A DNA stretch of 64,000 bases from Paraburkholderia ultramafica (lineage in GTDB: Bacteria > Pseudomonadota > Gammaproteobacteria > Burkholderiales > Burkholderiaceae). The position numbers and the translations under genes were made by a program. Position 1 is the first letter of the stretch. Every line of letters begins with the position of its first letter. Positions 1-7,567 of this stretch are shown here, piece by piece. The stretch lies in contig NZ_CADIKK010000005.1 of assembly GCF_902859915.1 (NCBI RefSeq), positions 222,703-286,702 on the forward strand, written 5' to 3'. The notes under the pieces were generated by a model that saw only the letters and a list, made by a program, of their open reading frames with translations, was not told the DNA's origin and ran no database searches.

Positions 1-434
1 TGCGTGACGATTTCGGCGGCGACCCGGACCGCGTCTTCGAGATGCGCCCAGTCCTTGTCGACCAGCGAGAACGCGATGGCCGGCACACCGAACATGATGC
101 CTTCGGTGGCGGCCGCGACGGTGCCCGAATAAAGCGTGTCTTCGCCCATGTTCTGGCCGTTGTTGATGCCCGACACCACCAGATCCGGCGTATGGTCGAG
201 CATGCCCGTCAGCGCGATGTGCACCGAGTCGGTGGGCGTGCCGTTCACGTAGTAGAAGCCGTTGGCCGAACGCAGGACCGAGAGCGGCCGCGACAGCGTC
301 AACGAATTCGACGCGCCGCTGCAATTCTGTTCGGGGGCCATCACGGTGACGTCCGCGATCTGCTTGAGCGCTTCGTAAAGCGCTGCAAGGCCTGGCGCCA
401 GGTAACCGTCGTCATTGCTGAGTAGGATTCGCAT
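1..434 (-). CDS. surE: 5'/3'-nucleotidase SurE (3' end missing)
   Basis: The first 144 residues of SurE, a cytoplasmic metal-dependent phosphatase that dephosphorylates nucleoside monophosphates; the C-terminal part lies beyond the window edge. The start [10 protein letters not shown] carries the metal ligands D8 and D9, and S39 sits in NCSGASNS; a third metal-site loop, [18 protein letters not shown], follows. The ATG at 434 gives the canonical SurE N-terminus. The gene is divergent from the quinone oxidoreductase. In Burkholderiaceae, surE normally leads towards pcm, nlpD and rpoS, which would lie just outside the window (family knowledge, not seen here). Confidence 0.96.
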   Translation of the reverse strand, partial: MRILLSNDDGYLAPGLAALYEALKQIADVTVMAPEQNCSGASNSLTLSRPLSVLRSANGFYYVNGTPTDSVHIALTGMLDHTPDLVVSGINNGQNMGEDTLYSGTVAAATEGIMFGVPAIAFSLVDKDWAHLEDAVRVAAEIVT

Positions 435-645
435 GCGGCGATTGTAACCGAGGAAAGATGGCACGCGAACGACACGGCGGCCGTGCGCGCGCCGCATGCA
501 AAGCGCACGTACAACGTTTGCAGCGAATCAGCCCGGGCCGCTTGGCGGCGCTGCGCCGAATGTGTGCCGCACAATAAAAACGCACGGTCGTGCTGATTGT
601 TTTACACTCGGAATGCTTGCGAACCCTGATCGATATGGAGACACG

Positions 646-1620
646 ATGCGCGCGATTCGCTGTAATCAATACGGCCCCCCGGAGAGCCTGGTCGTCGAAA
701 ACCTGCCGGACCTCGAGCCGCCGCCCGGCCACGTCGTAATCGACGTCAAAGCCGCGGCCGTCAATTTCCCCGACGTGCTGATCATCGAAAACAAATACCA
801 GTTCAAACCACCTCTGCCCTTTACGCCCGGCTCGGAAGTCGCGGGCGTCGTGCGCGCGGTCGGCGCCGACGTGACGCAATTCAAACCCGGCTCGCGCGTG
901 GTCGCGTTCACCGGTTCGGGCGGCTTTGCCGAACAGGCGCTGGCGCCGGCCTCGGCATGCGTGCCGCTCGCGGACGGCGTCGAGTTCGAACTGGCGGCGG
1001 CGTTCACGCTCGCGTACGGCACCTCGCATCACGCGGTGGTCGATCGCGGCGCGTTGCAAGCCGGCGAGACGATGCTGGTGTTGGGCGCGGCGGGTGGCGT
1101 CGGACTGGCGGCCGTCGAGATCGGCAAGGCACTCGGCGCGCGCGTGATCGCGGCCGCGTCGAGCGACGAGAAGCTCGTCACCTGCGTCAGGCACGGCGCG
1201 GACGCAACCATCAACTACAGCACCGAAGACCTGCGCGAGCGCATCAAGGCGCTTACCGACGGCAAAGGCCCAGACGTGATCTACGATCCCGTCGGCGGCG
1301 TTTATGCGGAACCGGCGTTTCGCAGCATCGGCTGGCGCGGGCGTTATCTGGTGGTCGGTTTCGCGAACGGTGAGATTCCGAAACTGCCGCTCAATTTGAT
1401 GCTGCTCAAAGGCGCGAGTCTGGTCGGCGTATTCTGGGGCGATTTCGCGAAGCGCGAGCCGCAGCGTAATCACGCGGCGTTTCAGCAGATGACCGGCTGG
1501 ATTGGTGAAGGCAAGCTCAAGCCGTACGTGTCCGCTCGCTATTCACTCGCCGACACCGGCCGCGCTTTGCGTGATATGGCCGAGCGTCGCGTGATCGGCA
1601 AGGTGGTGATTACGCCATAG
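646..1620 (+). CDS. Zinc-type alcohol dehydrogenase-like NADPH:quinone oxidoreductase
   Basis: A 324-residue medium-chain dehydrogenase of the quinone oxidoreductase subfamily, expected to reduce quinones or enones with NADPH in the cytoplasm. The N-terminal GroES-like half begins MRAIRCNQYGPPESLV. The Rossmann half has the nucleotide loop GAAGGVGLAAVEIG at about residues 147-160. The cysteine ligands of zinc-dependent members are not evident, as is usual for this subfamily. The ATG at 646 is chosen because GGAG lies 6 bases upstream; the open frame extends to 496 but that part has no family similarity. A strong terminator follows. The physiological substrate is unknown. Confidence 0.9.
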   Translation: MRAIRCNQYGPPESLVVENLPDLEPPPGHVVIDVKAAAVNFPDVLIIENKYQFKPPLPFTPGSEVAGVVRAVGADVTQFKPGSRVVAFTGSGGFAEQALAPASACVPLADGVEFELAAAFTLAYGTSHHAVVDRGALQAGETMLVLGAAGGVGLAAVEIGKALGARVIAAASSDEKLVTCVRHGADATINYSTEDLRERIKALTDGKGPDVIYDPVGGVYAEPAFRSIGWRGRYLVVGFANGEIPKLPLNLMLLKGASLVGVFWGDFAKREPQRNHAAFQQMTGWIGEGKLKPYVSARYSLADTGRALRDMAERRVIGKVVITP

Positions 1621-1678
1621 TCGCGGCGCGCTTGATCGATGCCTGATTGAGCGCTTGATTGAGCGGGCCGCAAAAGCG

Positions 1679-1715
1679 AAAACGGCGTGCGGTTTTTCAA
1701 ACCGCACGCCGTTTT
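1679..1715 (+). terminator. Rho-independent-type hairpin after the quinone oxidoreductase
   Basis: A perfect 17-bp inverted repeat (1679-1695 and 1699-1715) with a 3-base loop, A-rich on the left arm and T-rich on the right, so it could work in both directions. It sits 58 bases past the oxidoreductase stop and also faces the convergent ABC permease gene ending at 1845. Confidence 0.85.
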
Positions 1716-1717
1716 TG

Positions 1718-1800
1718 TTGAGTCTGCGTTTGCTGAGTCTGCGCTTATCGAACCAAGCTTATTGAGCCCGCACCTGTTGAGTCTGCACTTGTCGCCCTAG
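1718..1800. repeat. Degenerate short direct repeats around TTGAGTCTGC
   Basis: Between the terminator and the convergent permease gene the motif (T/C)TGAGTCTGC recurs about every 16 bases, with diverged copies such as ATTGAGCCCGC. About four or five copies are readable. It looks like a decayed tandem repeat; no coding role. Confidence 0.5.
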
Positions 1801-1844
1801 TACTAACCCTGCTTGCCGCCTATCAGGCTCCGCGCCTGCAGCGC

Positions 1845-2669
1845 CTACAGCTTCTCAGTATCCCCAGTCTTCGGCTGCCACTTCATCAGCCTCCGCTCGC
1901 CAATGCCGACGATCGCATCGAGAACCAGCGCGAACGCGGTCAACACCAGAATCCCGGCGAACACGGTATTGATATCGAAGGTGCCCTCGGCTTGCAGAAT
2001 CAGATAGCCGACGCCGCGCGCCGAGCCGAGATACTCCCCCACCACCGAACCGACGAACGCCAGTCCTACCGACGTATGCAGGCTGGAAAACACCCAGCTC
2101 ATCGCGCTCGGCAAATAGACGAAGCGCAGCAGTTGCTTGCGATTCGCGCCGAGCATCCGCGCGTTCGCGAGCACGACCGGGCTGACTTCCTTCACGCCCT
2201 GATAGACGTTGAAGAACACGATAAAAAACACCAGCGTGACACCCAACGCCACCTTCGACCAGATGCCGAGGCCGAACCACACGCCGAAGATCGGCGCGAG
2301 AATCACGCGCGGCATCGAGTTGGCCGCCTTGACGTACGGATCGAACAACGCGCTCGCGAGCGGCGCCAACGCGAGCCACAGGCCGACGCCGAGTCCGAGC
2401 GCCGTACCCAGCACAAATGCGAGCACGGTCTCGACCAGCGTGATCCACAGATGCAGATAGATCTCGCCGCCCGTGAACCACTCCCAGATCCGCTGCAGCA
2501 CCTTCTGCGGCTCGCCGAAGAAGAACGCGGCCTTGTTCGGATCGTCGAAATAGAACGCCGGCAACAACGTCGGGCTGGTCAGCACATACCAGAGCACGAA
2601 GCACAGCACGAGCAGCAGCCATTGCCAGATCACCAGATTCGCCCGGCTCGGGCGTAACGTCTTCCACAT
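1845..2669 (-). CDS. ABC transporter permease (nitrate/sulfonate/taurine-type importer)
   Basis: Inner-membrane permease of about 274 residues of the SsuC/TauC/NrtB type (binding-protein-dependent transport fold). Hydrophobic helices begin near NLVIWQWLLLVLCFVLWYVL. The cytoplasmic EAA-like loop that contacts the ATPase is around KEVSPVVLANARMLGANRKQ. The ATG at 2669 starts MWKTLRP; an in-frame GTG at 2723 would add 18 residues but has no ribosome binding site. It follows the ATPase gene on the same strand, probably in one operon with the binding protein and CoA-transferase. The substrate cannot be read from sequence. Confidence 0.88.
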   Translation of the reverse strand: MWKTLRPSRANLVIWQWLLLVLCFVLWYVLTSPTLLPAFYFDDPNKAAFFFGEPQKVLQRIWEWFTGGEIYLHLWITLVETVLAFVLGTALGLGVGLWLALAPLASALFDPYVKAANSMPRVILAPIFGVWFGLGIWSKVALGVTLVFFIVFFNVYQGVKEVSPVVLANARMLGANRKQLLRFVYLPSAMSWVFSSLHTSVGLAFVGSVVGEYLGSARGVGYLILQAEGTFDINTVFAGILVLTAFALVLDAIVGIGERRLMKWQPKTGDTEKL

Positions 2670-2770
2670 GACTCGGTTTGCCTTGGACGATTTGATGGAC
2701 GCGTTTGCCGAACGCGAATACACGACGCAACGCGACGCGACACTACATGACGCTAGACCACGCGACGCGG

Positions 2771-3583
2771 CTAAACCGCGGTCAGTTGCTGCTGGTAACC
2801 CTCGAGCACCTCATCGCGCAGCACACTCCAGATCTGCGCATGCAGCTCGACGAAACGTGGATGCGCGCGGATTTCAGCGACGTCGCGGGGCCGCGGCAAA
2901 TCGATCGTGAATTCACCGATCGGATGCGTGCCCGGTCCCGCCGACAACACCACCACGCGGTCGGACATCGCGATCGCTTCGTCGAGATCGTGCGTGATGA
3001 ACAACACCGCCTTGCGTTTGGCGGCCCACAGGTCGAGCAATTCGTTTTCCATCAACTGACGCGTCTGGATATCGAGTGCCGAAAACGGCTCGTCCATCAA
3101 GATGATGTCGGGATCGAGAATCAGCGTCTGCGCCATCGCGACGCGCTTGCGCATGCCGCCCGATAGCTGATGCGGATAACGATCGCCGAAGCCGCCAAGG
3201 CCGACACGCTTCAACCACTCGTCGGCTTTGACGCGCGCTTCGGCGGTGGCCACGCCGTGAAACGCGAGGCCGGCCATCACGTTGTCGATCGCCGAGCGCC
3301 ACGGCATCAATGCGTCGGCCTGGAACATATAGCCGGCGCGCCGGTTGATCCCATCGAGCGGCTCGTCGAACACGCTGACCGTACCCGACGACGGCAGCAG
3401 CAACCCCGCGCCGACGTTCAGCAGCGTGGATTTCCCGCAGCCGGTCGGACCGACCACCGAGACGAACTCTCCGGGCGCGATGCGCAGCGTGGTGTCCTTG
3501 ACCGCCGTGTAGCGCTGCGTGCGGTTATCGCGCGCAGCAAATGTGCAGGTGATGTTTTCGAGTGCCAGGGCGGCAACGGTCAT
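2771..3583 (-). CDS. ABC transporter ATP-binding protein (SsuB/TauB-like)
   Basis: A 270-residue ATPase that powers the neighbouring importer. All ABC signatures are present: Walker A GPTGCGKST at 45-53, Q-loop region YMFQADALMPW at about 85-95, signature LSGGM at 140-144, Walker B IILMDEP at 160-166 and the switch histidine in FITHDLDEAI. The ATG at 3583 (MTVAALALENITCTF) gives the usual family length; the open frame runs upstream to 3697 without family similarity. It lies between the binding-protein and permease genes, as usual for nitrate/sulfonate/taurine/thiamine-precursor importers. Confidence 0.93.
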   Translation of the reverse strand: MTVAALALENITCTFAARDNRTQRYTAVKDTTLRIAPGEFVSVVGPTGCGKSTLLNVGAGLLLPSSGTVSVFDEPLDGINRRAGYMFQADALMPWRSAIDNVMAGLAFHGVATAEARVKADEWLKRVGLGGFGDRYPHQLSGGMRKRVAMAQTLILDPDIILMDEPFSALDIQTRQLMENELLDLWAAKRKAVLFITHDLDEAIAMSDRVVVLSAGPGTHPIGEFTIDLPRPRDVAEIRAHPRFVELHAQIWSVLRDEVLEGYQQQLTAV

Positions 3584-3706
3584 CGTTCGGCTCGCTTCTT
3601 CGAAGATCGGTTTCGGTGTGTGATGTTGCTGTCGTGGCGTTGTCGCGACCGTGGGCGAGGTGATCACAGCGCGCGCCGCGTCTGCCCCGCCCTTCACGCC
3701 AGCGCT

Positions 3707-4744
3707 TTACACCTTGACGGTGGTCAGCGCTTTCTTGACGAAGTCATTGGTCCACGCCTTCGACGGATCGATCGGTTTGCCCTGCACGGCCGGATCGAAC
3801 GCCTGCAACGTCTTCAGCGACGTCGCGGGGCCATCCGCGGGCATCAGGCCGTCGGGCGACAGCGCTTCTCTCACATGCTGCCACGCGTCCAGATACACCG
3901 CGCGGTCGCCAAGCAGATAGCCTTCCGGCACCGTGTTGATCAGCTCACTGCCGCTCGCCGCCTGCAGCCACTTGAGCGAGCGCACCATCGCATTGGTCAG
4001 CGCCTGCGTGGTGTTCGGGTTCTTCGTGATGAAGCTTTGCGATGCGTACAGGCACCCTGCCGGCATATCGCCGCCGAACACGCTGCGCGTATCGGCGAGC
4101 GTGCGCGTATCCGTCACGACGCGGATCTCGCCCGCACGTTCGAGCCTGGTCATGACCGGGTCGAGATTGGCGATCGCGTCGATCTGCCCCGACTGCAACG
4201 CGGCGATCGCGCCGGCGCCCGCTCCGACGCCGATGAACGCGACGTCTTTCGCGGTCAGTCCGGCCTTCGCCAGCACGAAGCTCGCCATGATCGAGGTCGA
4301 CGAACCCGGCGCGGTCACGCCGATCTTCTTGCCCTTCAGATCGGCGATCGATTTGTAGTTCGGCATGGTCTTCTTCGACACCGCCAGCACGATCTGCGGC
4401 GCGCGTCCTTGCAGCACGAATTCGCGGAACATCTGCTTCTGCGCCTGCAACAGCAACGTGTGCTCGAACGCACCGGAGACCACATCCGCGCTACCGCCGA
4501 CTGCCGCCTTCAACGCTTGCGAACCACCGGCGAAATCGGAAATTTCGACGTCGAGCCCTTCGTCCTTGAAGTAATTGCGACGCTCGGCAATCGTGAGCGG
4601 CAGGTAGTAGAACAGGTTCTTGCCGCCGACCGCGATCGCCACTTTGGTGGTTTCAGGTTTGCCCTGCGCGAAAGCAAGCGGCGTGGCTGCCAGCGTGGCG
4701 CCAGCGAGCGCGGCGCTACCGGCGAGGAAGGTTCTGCGTTGCAT
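3707..4744 (-). CDS. ABC transporter substrate-binding protein, Tat-type signal (NMT1/SsuA-like)
   Basis: A 345-residue periplasmic binding protein. The N-terminus MQRRTFLAGSAALAGA contains a twin-arginine motif (RRTFLAG) followed by a hydrophobic stretch and an Ala-x-Ala-type site near AFA, so export by the Tat pathway is likely. The mature part resembles the NMT1/SsuA family (for example LTIAERRNYFKDEGLDVEI and KGKKIGVTAPGSSTS). It is the first of the three transporter genes and 185 bases downstream of the CoA-transferase. Candidate ligands include sulfonates, aromatic acids or pyrimidine-like compounds; nothing in the sequence decides. Confidence 0.9.
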   Translation of the reverse strand: MQRRTFLAGSAALAGATLAATPLAFAQGKPETTKVAIAVGGKNLFYYLPLTIAERRNYFKDEGLDVEISDFAGGSQALKAAVGGSADVVSGAFEHTLLLQAQKQMFREFVLQGRAPQIVLAVSKKTMPNYKSIADLKGKKIGVTAPGSSTSIMASFVLAKAGLTAKDVAFIGVGAGAGAIAALQSGQIDAIANLDPVMTRLERAGEIRVVTDTRTLADTRSVFGGDMPAGCLYASQSFITKNPNTTQALTNAMVRSLKWLQAASGSELINTVPEGYLLGDRAVYLDAWQHVREALSPDGLMPADGPATSLKTLQAFDPAVQGKPIDPSKAWTNDFVKKALTTVKV

Positions 4745-4929
4745 GGTCTGTCGTCTCCAAACTTTTGTTGTGCGGCCCTTTTTGCAGCTGTTTTGTCGCT
4801 GTTCTTTTTTAGCCGCGGCGCTCGTGGGCGCCGCGCCTGAACCCATGTTCGCGTGACGGCTTGCGCCACGTCGTGTGCGCAAGCGTTGTGTGCAGCACGC
4901 ACGATGGGCGTGCCCGCACGGCGCTGCGC

Positions 4930-6162
4930 TCAGACTATCTGTTGCGCGTGCAACCTTGCGATGTCGTCAGCATCATAACCTAGCGATTGCAGGACTTCAT
5001 CGGTATGTTCACCCAGTTCGGGACCGAGCCAGCGCGTCTCGCCGGGGGTCGCCGAGAGCTTCGGCGTGACCGACGGCAGCGTGATTTCCTGGCCGTCCTG
5101 CCACTTGAAGCGCTGGATCATCTGACGCGCGATGAACTGCGGATCGGTGAACATGTCCGCCACGCTGTAGATGCGGCCAACCGGCACGTCGGCCGCATTC
5201 AGCACGGCGAGGGCTTCGTCGATGGTGCGCGTGGCGAGCCATGCGGCGATCGCGCCGTCGATCTCCTGAGTGCGCGGCACGCGCCCGTCGTTATGCGCGA
5301 GCGCCGGATCGTTCGCGAGATCGTCGCGTTCGATCGCCACCATCAGGCGCTTGAAGATCGGATCGCTATTGCCGCCGATCACGATGCTGCCGTCGCGGCA
5401 CGGATACGTGTTCGACGGCACGATACCCGGCAGCGACGCGCCGGTGCGCTCGCGCACCATGCCGTACACGCCGTATTCGGGCACCACGCTTTCCATCATG
5501 TTGAAGACGGCCTCGTACAGCGCGACGTCGACGACCTGCCCCTTGCCGCCGTTCACCTGCTTGTGATGCAACGCCATCAACGCGCCGATCACGCCGTGCA
5601 ACGCGGCGATCGAATCGCCGATCGAAATGCCGATGCGCGGCGGCGGCAAATCCGGATAGCCGGTGATATGGCGCAAGCCGCCCATCGATTCGGCGATCGC
5701 GCCGAATCCGGGCCGGTCGCGATAGGGTCCGGTCTGGCCATAGCCGGATAAGCGCACCATCACGAGGCCGGGGTTTTCCGCGCACAGCACGTCGTAACCG
5801 AGTCCAAGTTTCTCCAGCAAACCCGGCCGGAAATTTTCCACGACGATGTCCGCTTCTTTCGCGAGACGCCGCACGATCTCCTTGCCCTCTTCGGCCTTCA
5901 GATTGATCGTGACGGACTTCTTGTTGCGCGCCTGCACGGCCCACCATAGCGACGTGCCGCCGACTTCCGGATAAAGCTTGCGCCATTTGCGCAGCGGATC
6001 GCCGCCTTTGGGGTCTTCGATCTTGATGACGTCGGCGCCGAACTCGCCGAGAAAGCGCGCGGCGAACGGGCCGGCGATCAGCGTGCCGAGTTCCAGCACC
6101 TTGACGCCGGCGAGCGGGCCTTGGGGCGCGGCGCTCGCGCCTGATTCAGGGGTGGCGCTCAT
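4930..6162 (-). CDS. Family III (CaiB/BaiF) CoA-transferase
   Basis: A 410-residue CoA-transferase of the CaiB/BaiF/formyl-CoA transferase family, which moves CoA between carboxylic acids through an aspartyl-CoA thioester. The family opening LAGVKVLELGTLIAGPFAAR is at about 18-37, DVIKIEDPKGGDPLR follows, and D183 in GISIGDSIAALHG fits the catalytic aspartate. The ATG at 6162 has a good GGAG ribosome binding site; a longer open frame upstream is not family-like. It is the first gene of the likely operon with the ABC importer, which suggests that the imported acid is activated to a CoA ester. The acid is unknown. Confidence 0.9.
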   Translation of the reverse strand: MSATPESGASAAPQGPLAGVKVLELGTLIAGPFAARFLGEFGADVIKIEDPKGGDPLRKWRKLYPEVGGTSLWWAVQARNKKSVTINLKAEEGKEIVRRLAKEADIVVENFRPGLLEKLGLGYDVLCAENPGLVMVRLSGYGQTGPYRDRPGFGAIAESMGGLRHITGYPDLPPPRIGISIGDSIAALHGVIGALMALHHKQVNGGKGQVVDVALYEAVFNMMESVVPEYGVYGMVRERTGASLPGIVPSNTYPCRDGSIVIGGNSDPIFKRLMVAIERDDLANDPALAHNDGRVPRTQEIDGAIAAWLATRTIDEALAVLNAADVPVGRIYSVADMFTDPQFIARQMIQRFKWQDGQEITLPSVTPKLSATPGETRWLGPELGEHTDEVLQSLGYDADDIARLHAQQIV

Positions 6163-6298
6163 GTGTCTCCTTTCTTCTGATCCTGACGGGGGCTGTCGTG
6201 ACGTTTGCGGTCTCAATGGGCGCGGCGGTGAAGTGAGCCAGCCGCCGGAGCCTCGCCGAAGCTGGCATGACGCAGCGTGGCGTTGCCGGCGCCGCGTG

Positions 6299-6895
6299 TT
6301 ACATCGACCGGCGGTCGAGCATCGCGCGGGCGATCGTGCCGGCGTCGACATACTCGAGTTCGCCGCCCACCGGCACACCGCGTGCGAGACGCGTGACGGT
6401 GAGGCCGCGCGCCTTGAGCGTCTGCCCGAGATAATGCGCGGTGGCCTCGCCTTCATTGGTGAAATTGGTCGCGAGCACGACTTCCTTGACGATCCCATCC
6501 GACGCGCGCCTGACCAGCCGGTCGAAATGGATCTCCTTCGGGCCAATGCCGTCGAGCGGACTCAGCCGCCCCATCAGCACGAAATAAAGACCGCGATAGG
6601 TCATGGTCTGCTCGAGCATGATCTGGTCGGCGGGCGTTTCGACAACACACAGCAGCGTCGGATCGCGCTCGTCATCGAGGCAAACCTCGCAGACTTGCGC
6701 TTCGGTAAAGGTGTTGCACTTCTCGCAGTGCTGCAGATGCTCGGTCGCGAACAGCAACGAGCGGCCGAGTTTCTCGGCGCCGTCGCGGTCGTGCTGCATC
6801 AGGTGATACGCCATGCGTTGCGCGGACTTCGGCCCGACTCCGGGCAGCGCGCGCAGCGCTTCGACGAGCGCCGACAAGGCGGAAGGTTGTTTCAT
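6299..6895 (-). CDS. recR: Recombination protein RecR
   Basis: A 198-residue RecR, which with RecO and RecF loads RecA at gapped DNA. Domains in order: helix-hairpin-helix at about 10-30 ([16 protein letters not shown]), a four-cysteine zinc finger (C57, C60, C69, C72), then a Toprim domain with [11 protein letters not shown], and the C-terminal [15 protein letters not shown]. Full length. It is downstream of dnaX and ybaB on the same strand, the classic dnaX-ybaB-recR order. Confidence 0.98.
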   Translation of the reverse strand: MKQPSALSALVEALRALPGVGPKSAQRMAYHLMQHDRDGAEKLGRSLLFATEHLQHCEKCNTFTEAQVCEVCLDDERDPTLLCVVETPADQIMLEQTMTYRGLYFVLMGRLSPLDGIGPKEIHFDRLVRRASDGIVKEVVLATNFTNEGEATAHYLGQTLKARGLTVTRLARGVPVGGELEYVDAGTIARAMLDRRSM

Positions 6896-7172
6896 GCGGA
6901 TCGGCGTCGAAGTGGATAGTGCCCGTGTATGCGGGTGGCGATGCGGTGGGTTCGGTCAAGCGTGTGTCAGCGCGGCTGTGGCGCAGATGCTCGCGTCAGG
7001 CGGACAGCTTGAGCGAACGGGCGCGGACCGATGCGAACTGCTGCGAATGAAATGCACGTGCAAATGGCGCGATGCGTTCACTTCGCGCACCCCACTCGAG
7101 CGTCCGCCTCGCGCGCTCCGTTCACGCCGCGGCGACAGCAGCCGCGGCGCTCGCCCGCCTGGGCGGCGTCGT
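6896..7172. other. Intergenic region between recR and ybaB, no gene seen
   Basis: These 277 bases separate ybaB from recR, unusually wide for this gene pair. No family-like open frame, clear terminator or promoter was recognised. Confidence 0.5.
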
Positions 7173-7505
7173 TCAGAACGGCAGCTTGAAGCCCGGCGGC
7201 AGCGGCAGGCCCGAGGTCATCCCGCCCATCTTTTCCTGGGCGGTGGCTTCGGCCTTGCGCACGGCGTCGTTGAATGCAGCGGCGACGAGGTCTTCCAGCA
7301 TGTCCTTGTCGTCGGCGAGCAGGCTCGGGTCGATCGATACGCGGCGCACGTCGTTCTTGCAGGTCATCGTCACCTTCACGAGACCGGCGCCCGACTGCCC
7401 CTCGACTTCGATCAGCGCGAGTTGCTCCTGCATCTTCTTCATGTTTTCCTGCATCTGCTGGGCTTGCTTCATCAGCCCGGCGAGTTGGCCTTTCATCATG
7501 GACAT
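7173..7505 (-). CDS. YbaB/EbfC family nucleoid-associated protein
   Basis: A 110-residue small DNA-binding protein. The start [30 protein letters not shown] is the amphipathic helix of the family, followed by [30 protein letters not shown] and the C-terminal [21 protein letters not shown]. Members form dimers that bind DNA with little sequence specificity. It sits 62 bases after dnaX and is probably cotranscribed with it. Confidence 0.97.
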   Translation of the reverse strand: MSMMKGQLAGLMKQAQQMQENMKKMQEQLALIEVEGQSGAGLVKVTMTCKNDVRRVSIDPSLLADDKDMLEDLVAAAFNDAVRKAEATAQEKMGGMTSGLPLPPGFKLPF

Positions 7506-7567
7506 GCTCCTTCTTGATAGCGTGAAATCTGGAAATCGGGCGCGTTACGGCGGAACAGCGCGGCGAA

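Noticed and set aside
3170..4840. A 556-codon open frame opposite the ABC importer genes
   Set aside because: Arg/His-rich composition and antisense position to clear transporter genes mark it as a shadow.
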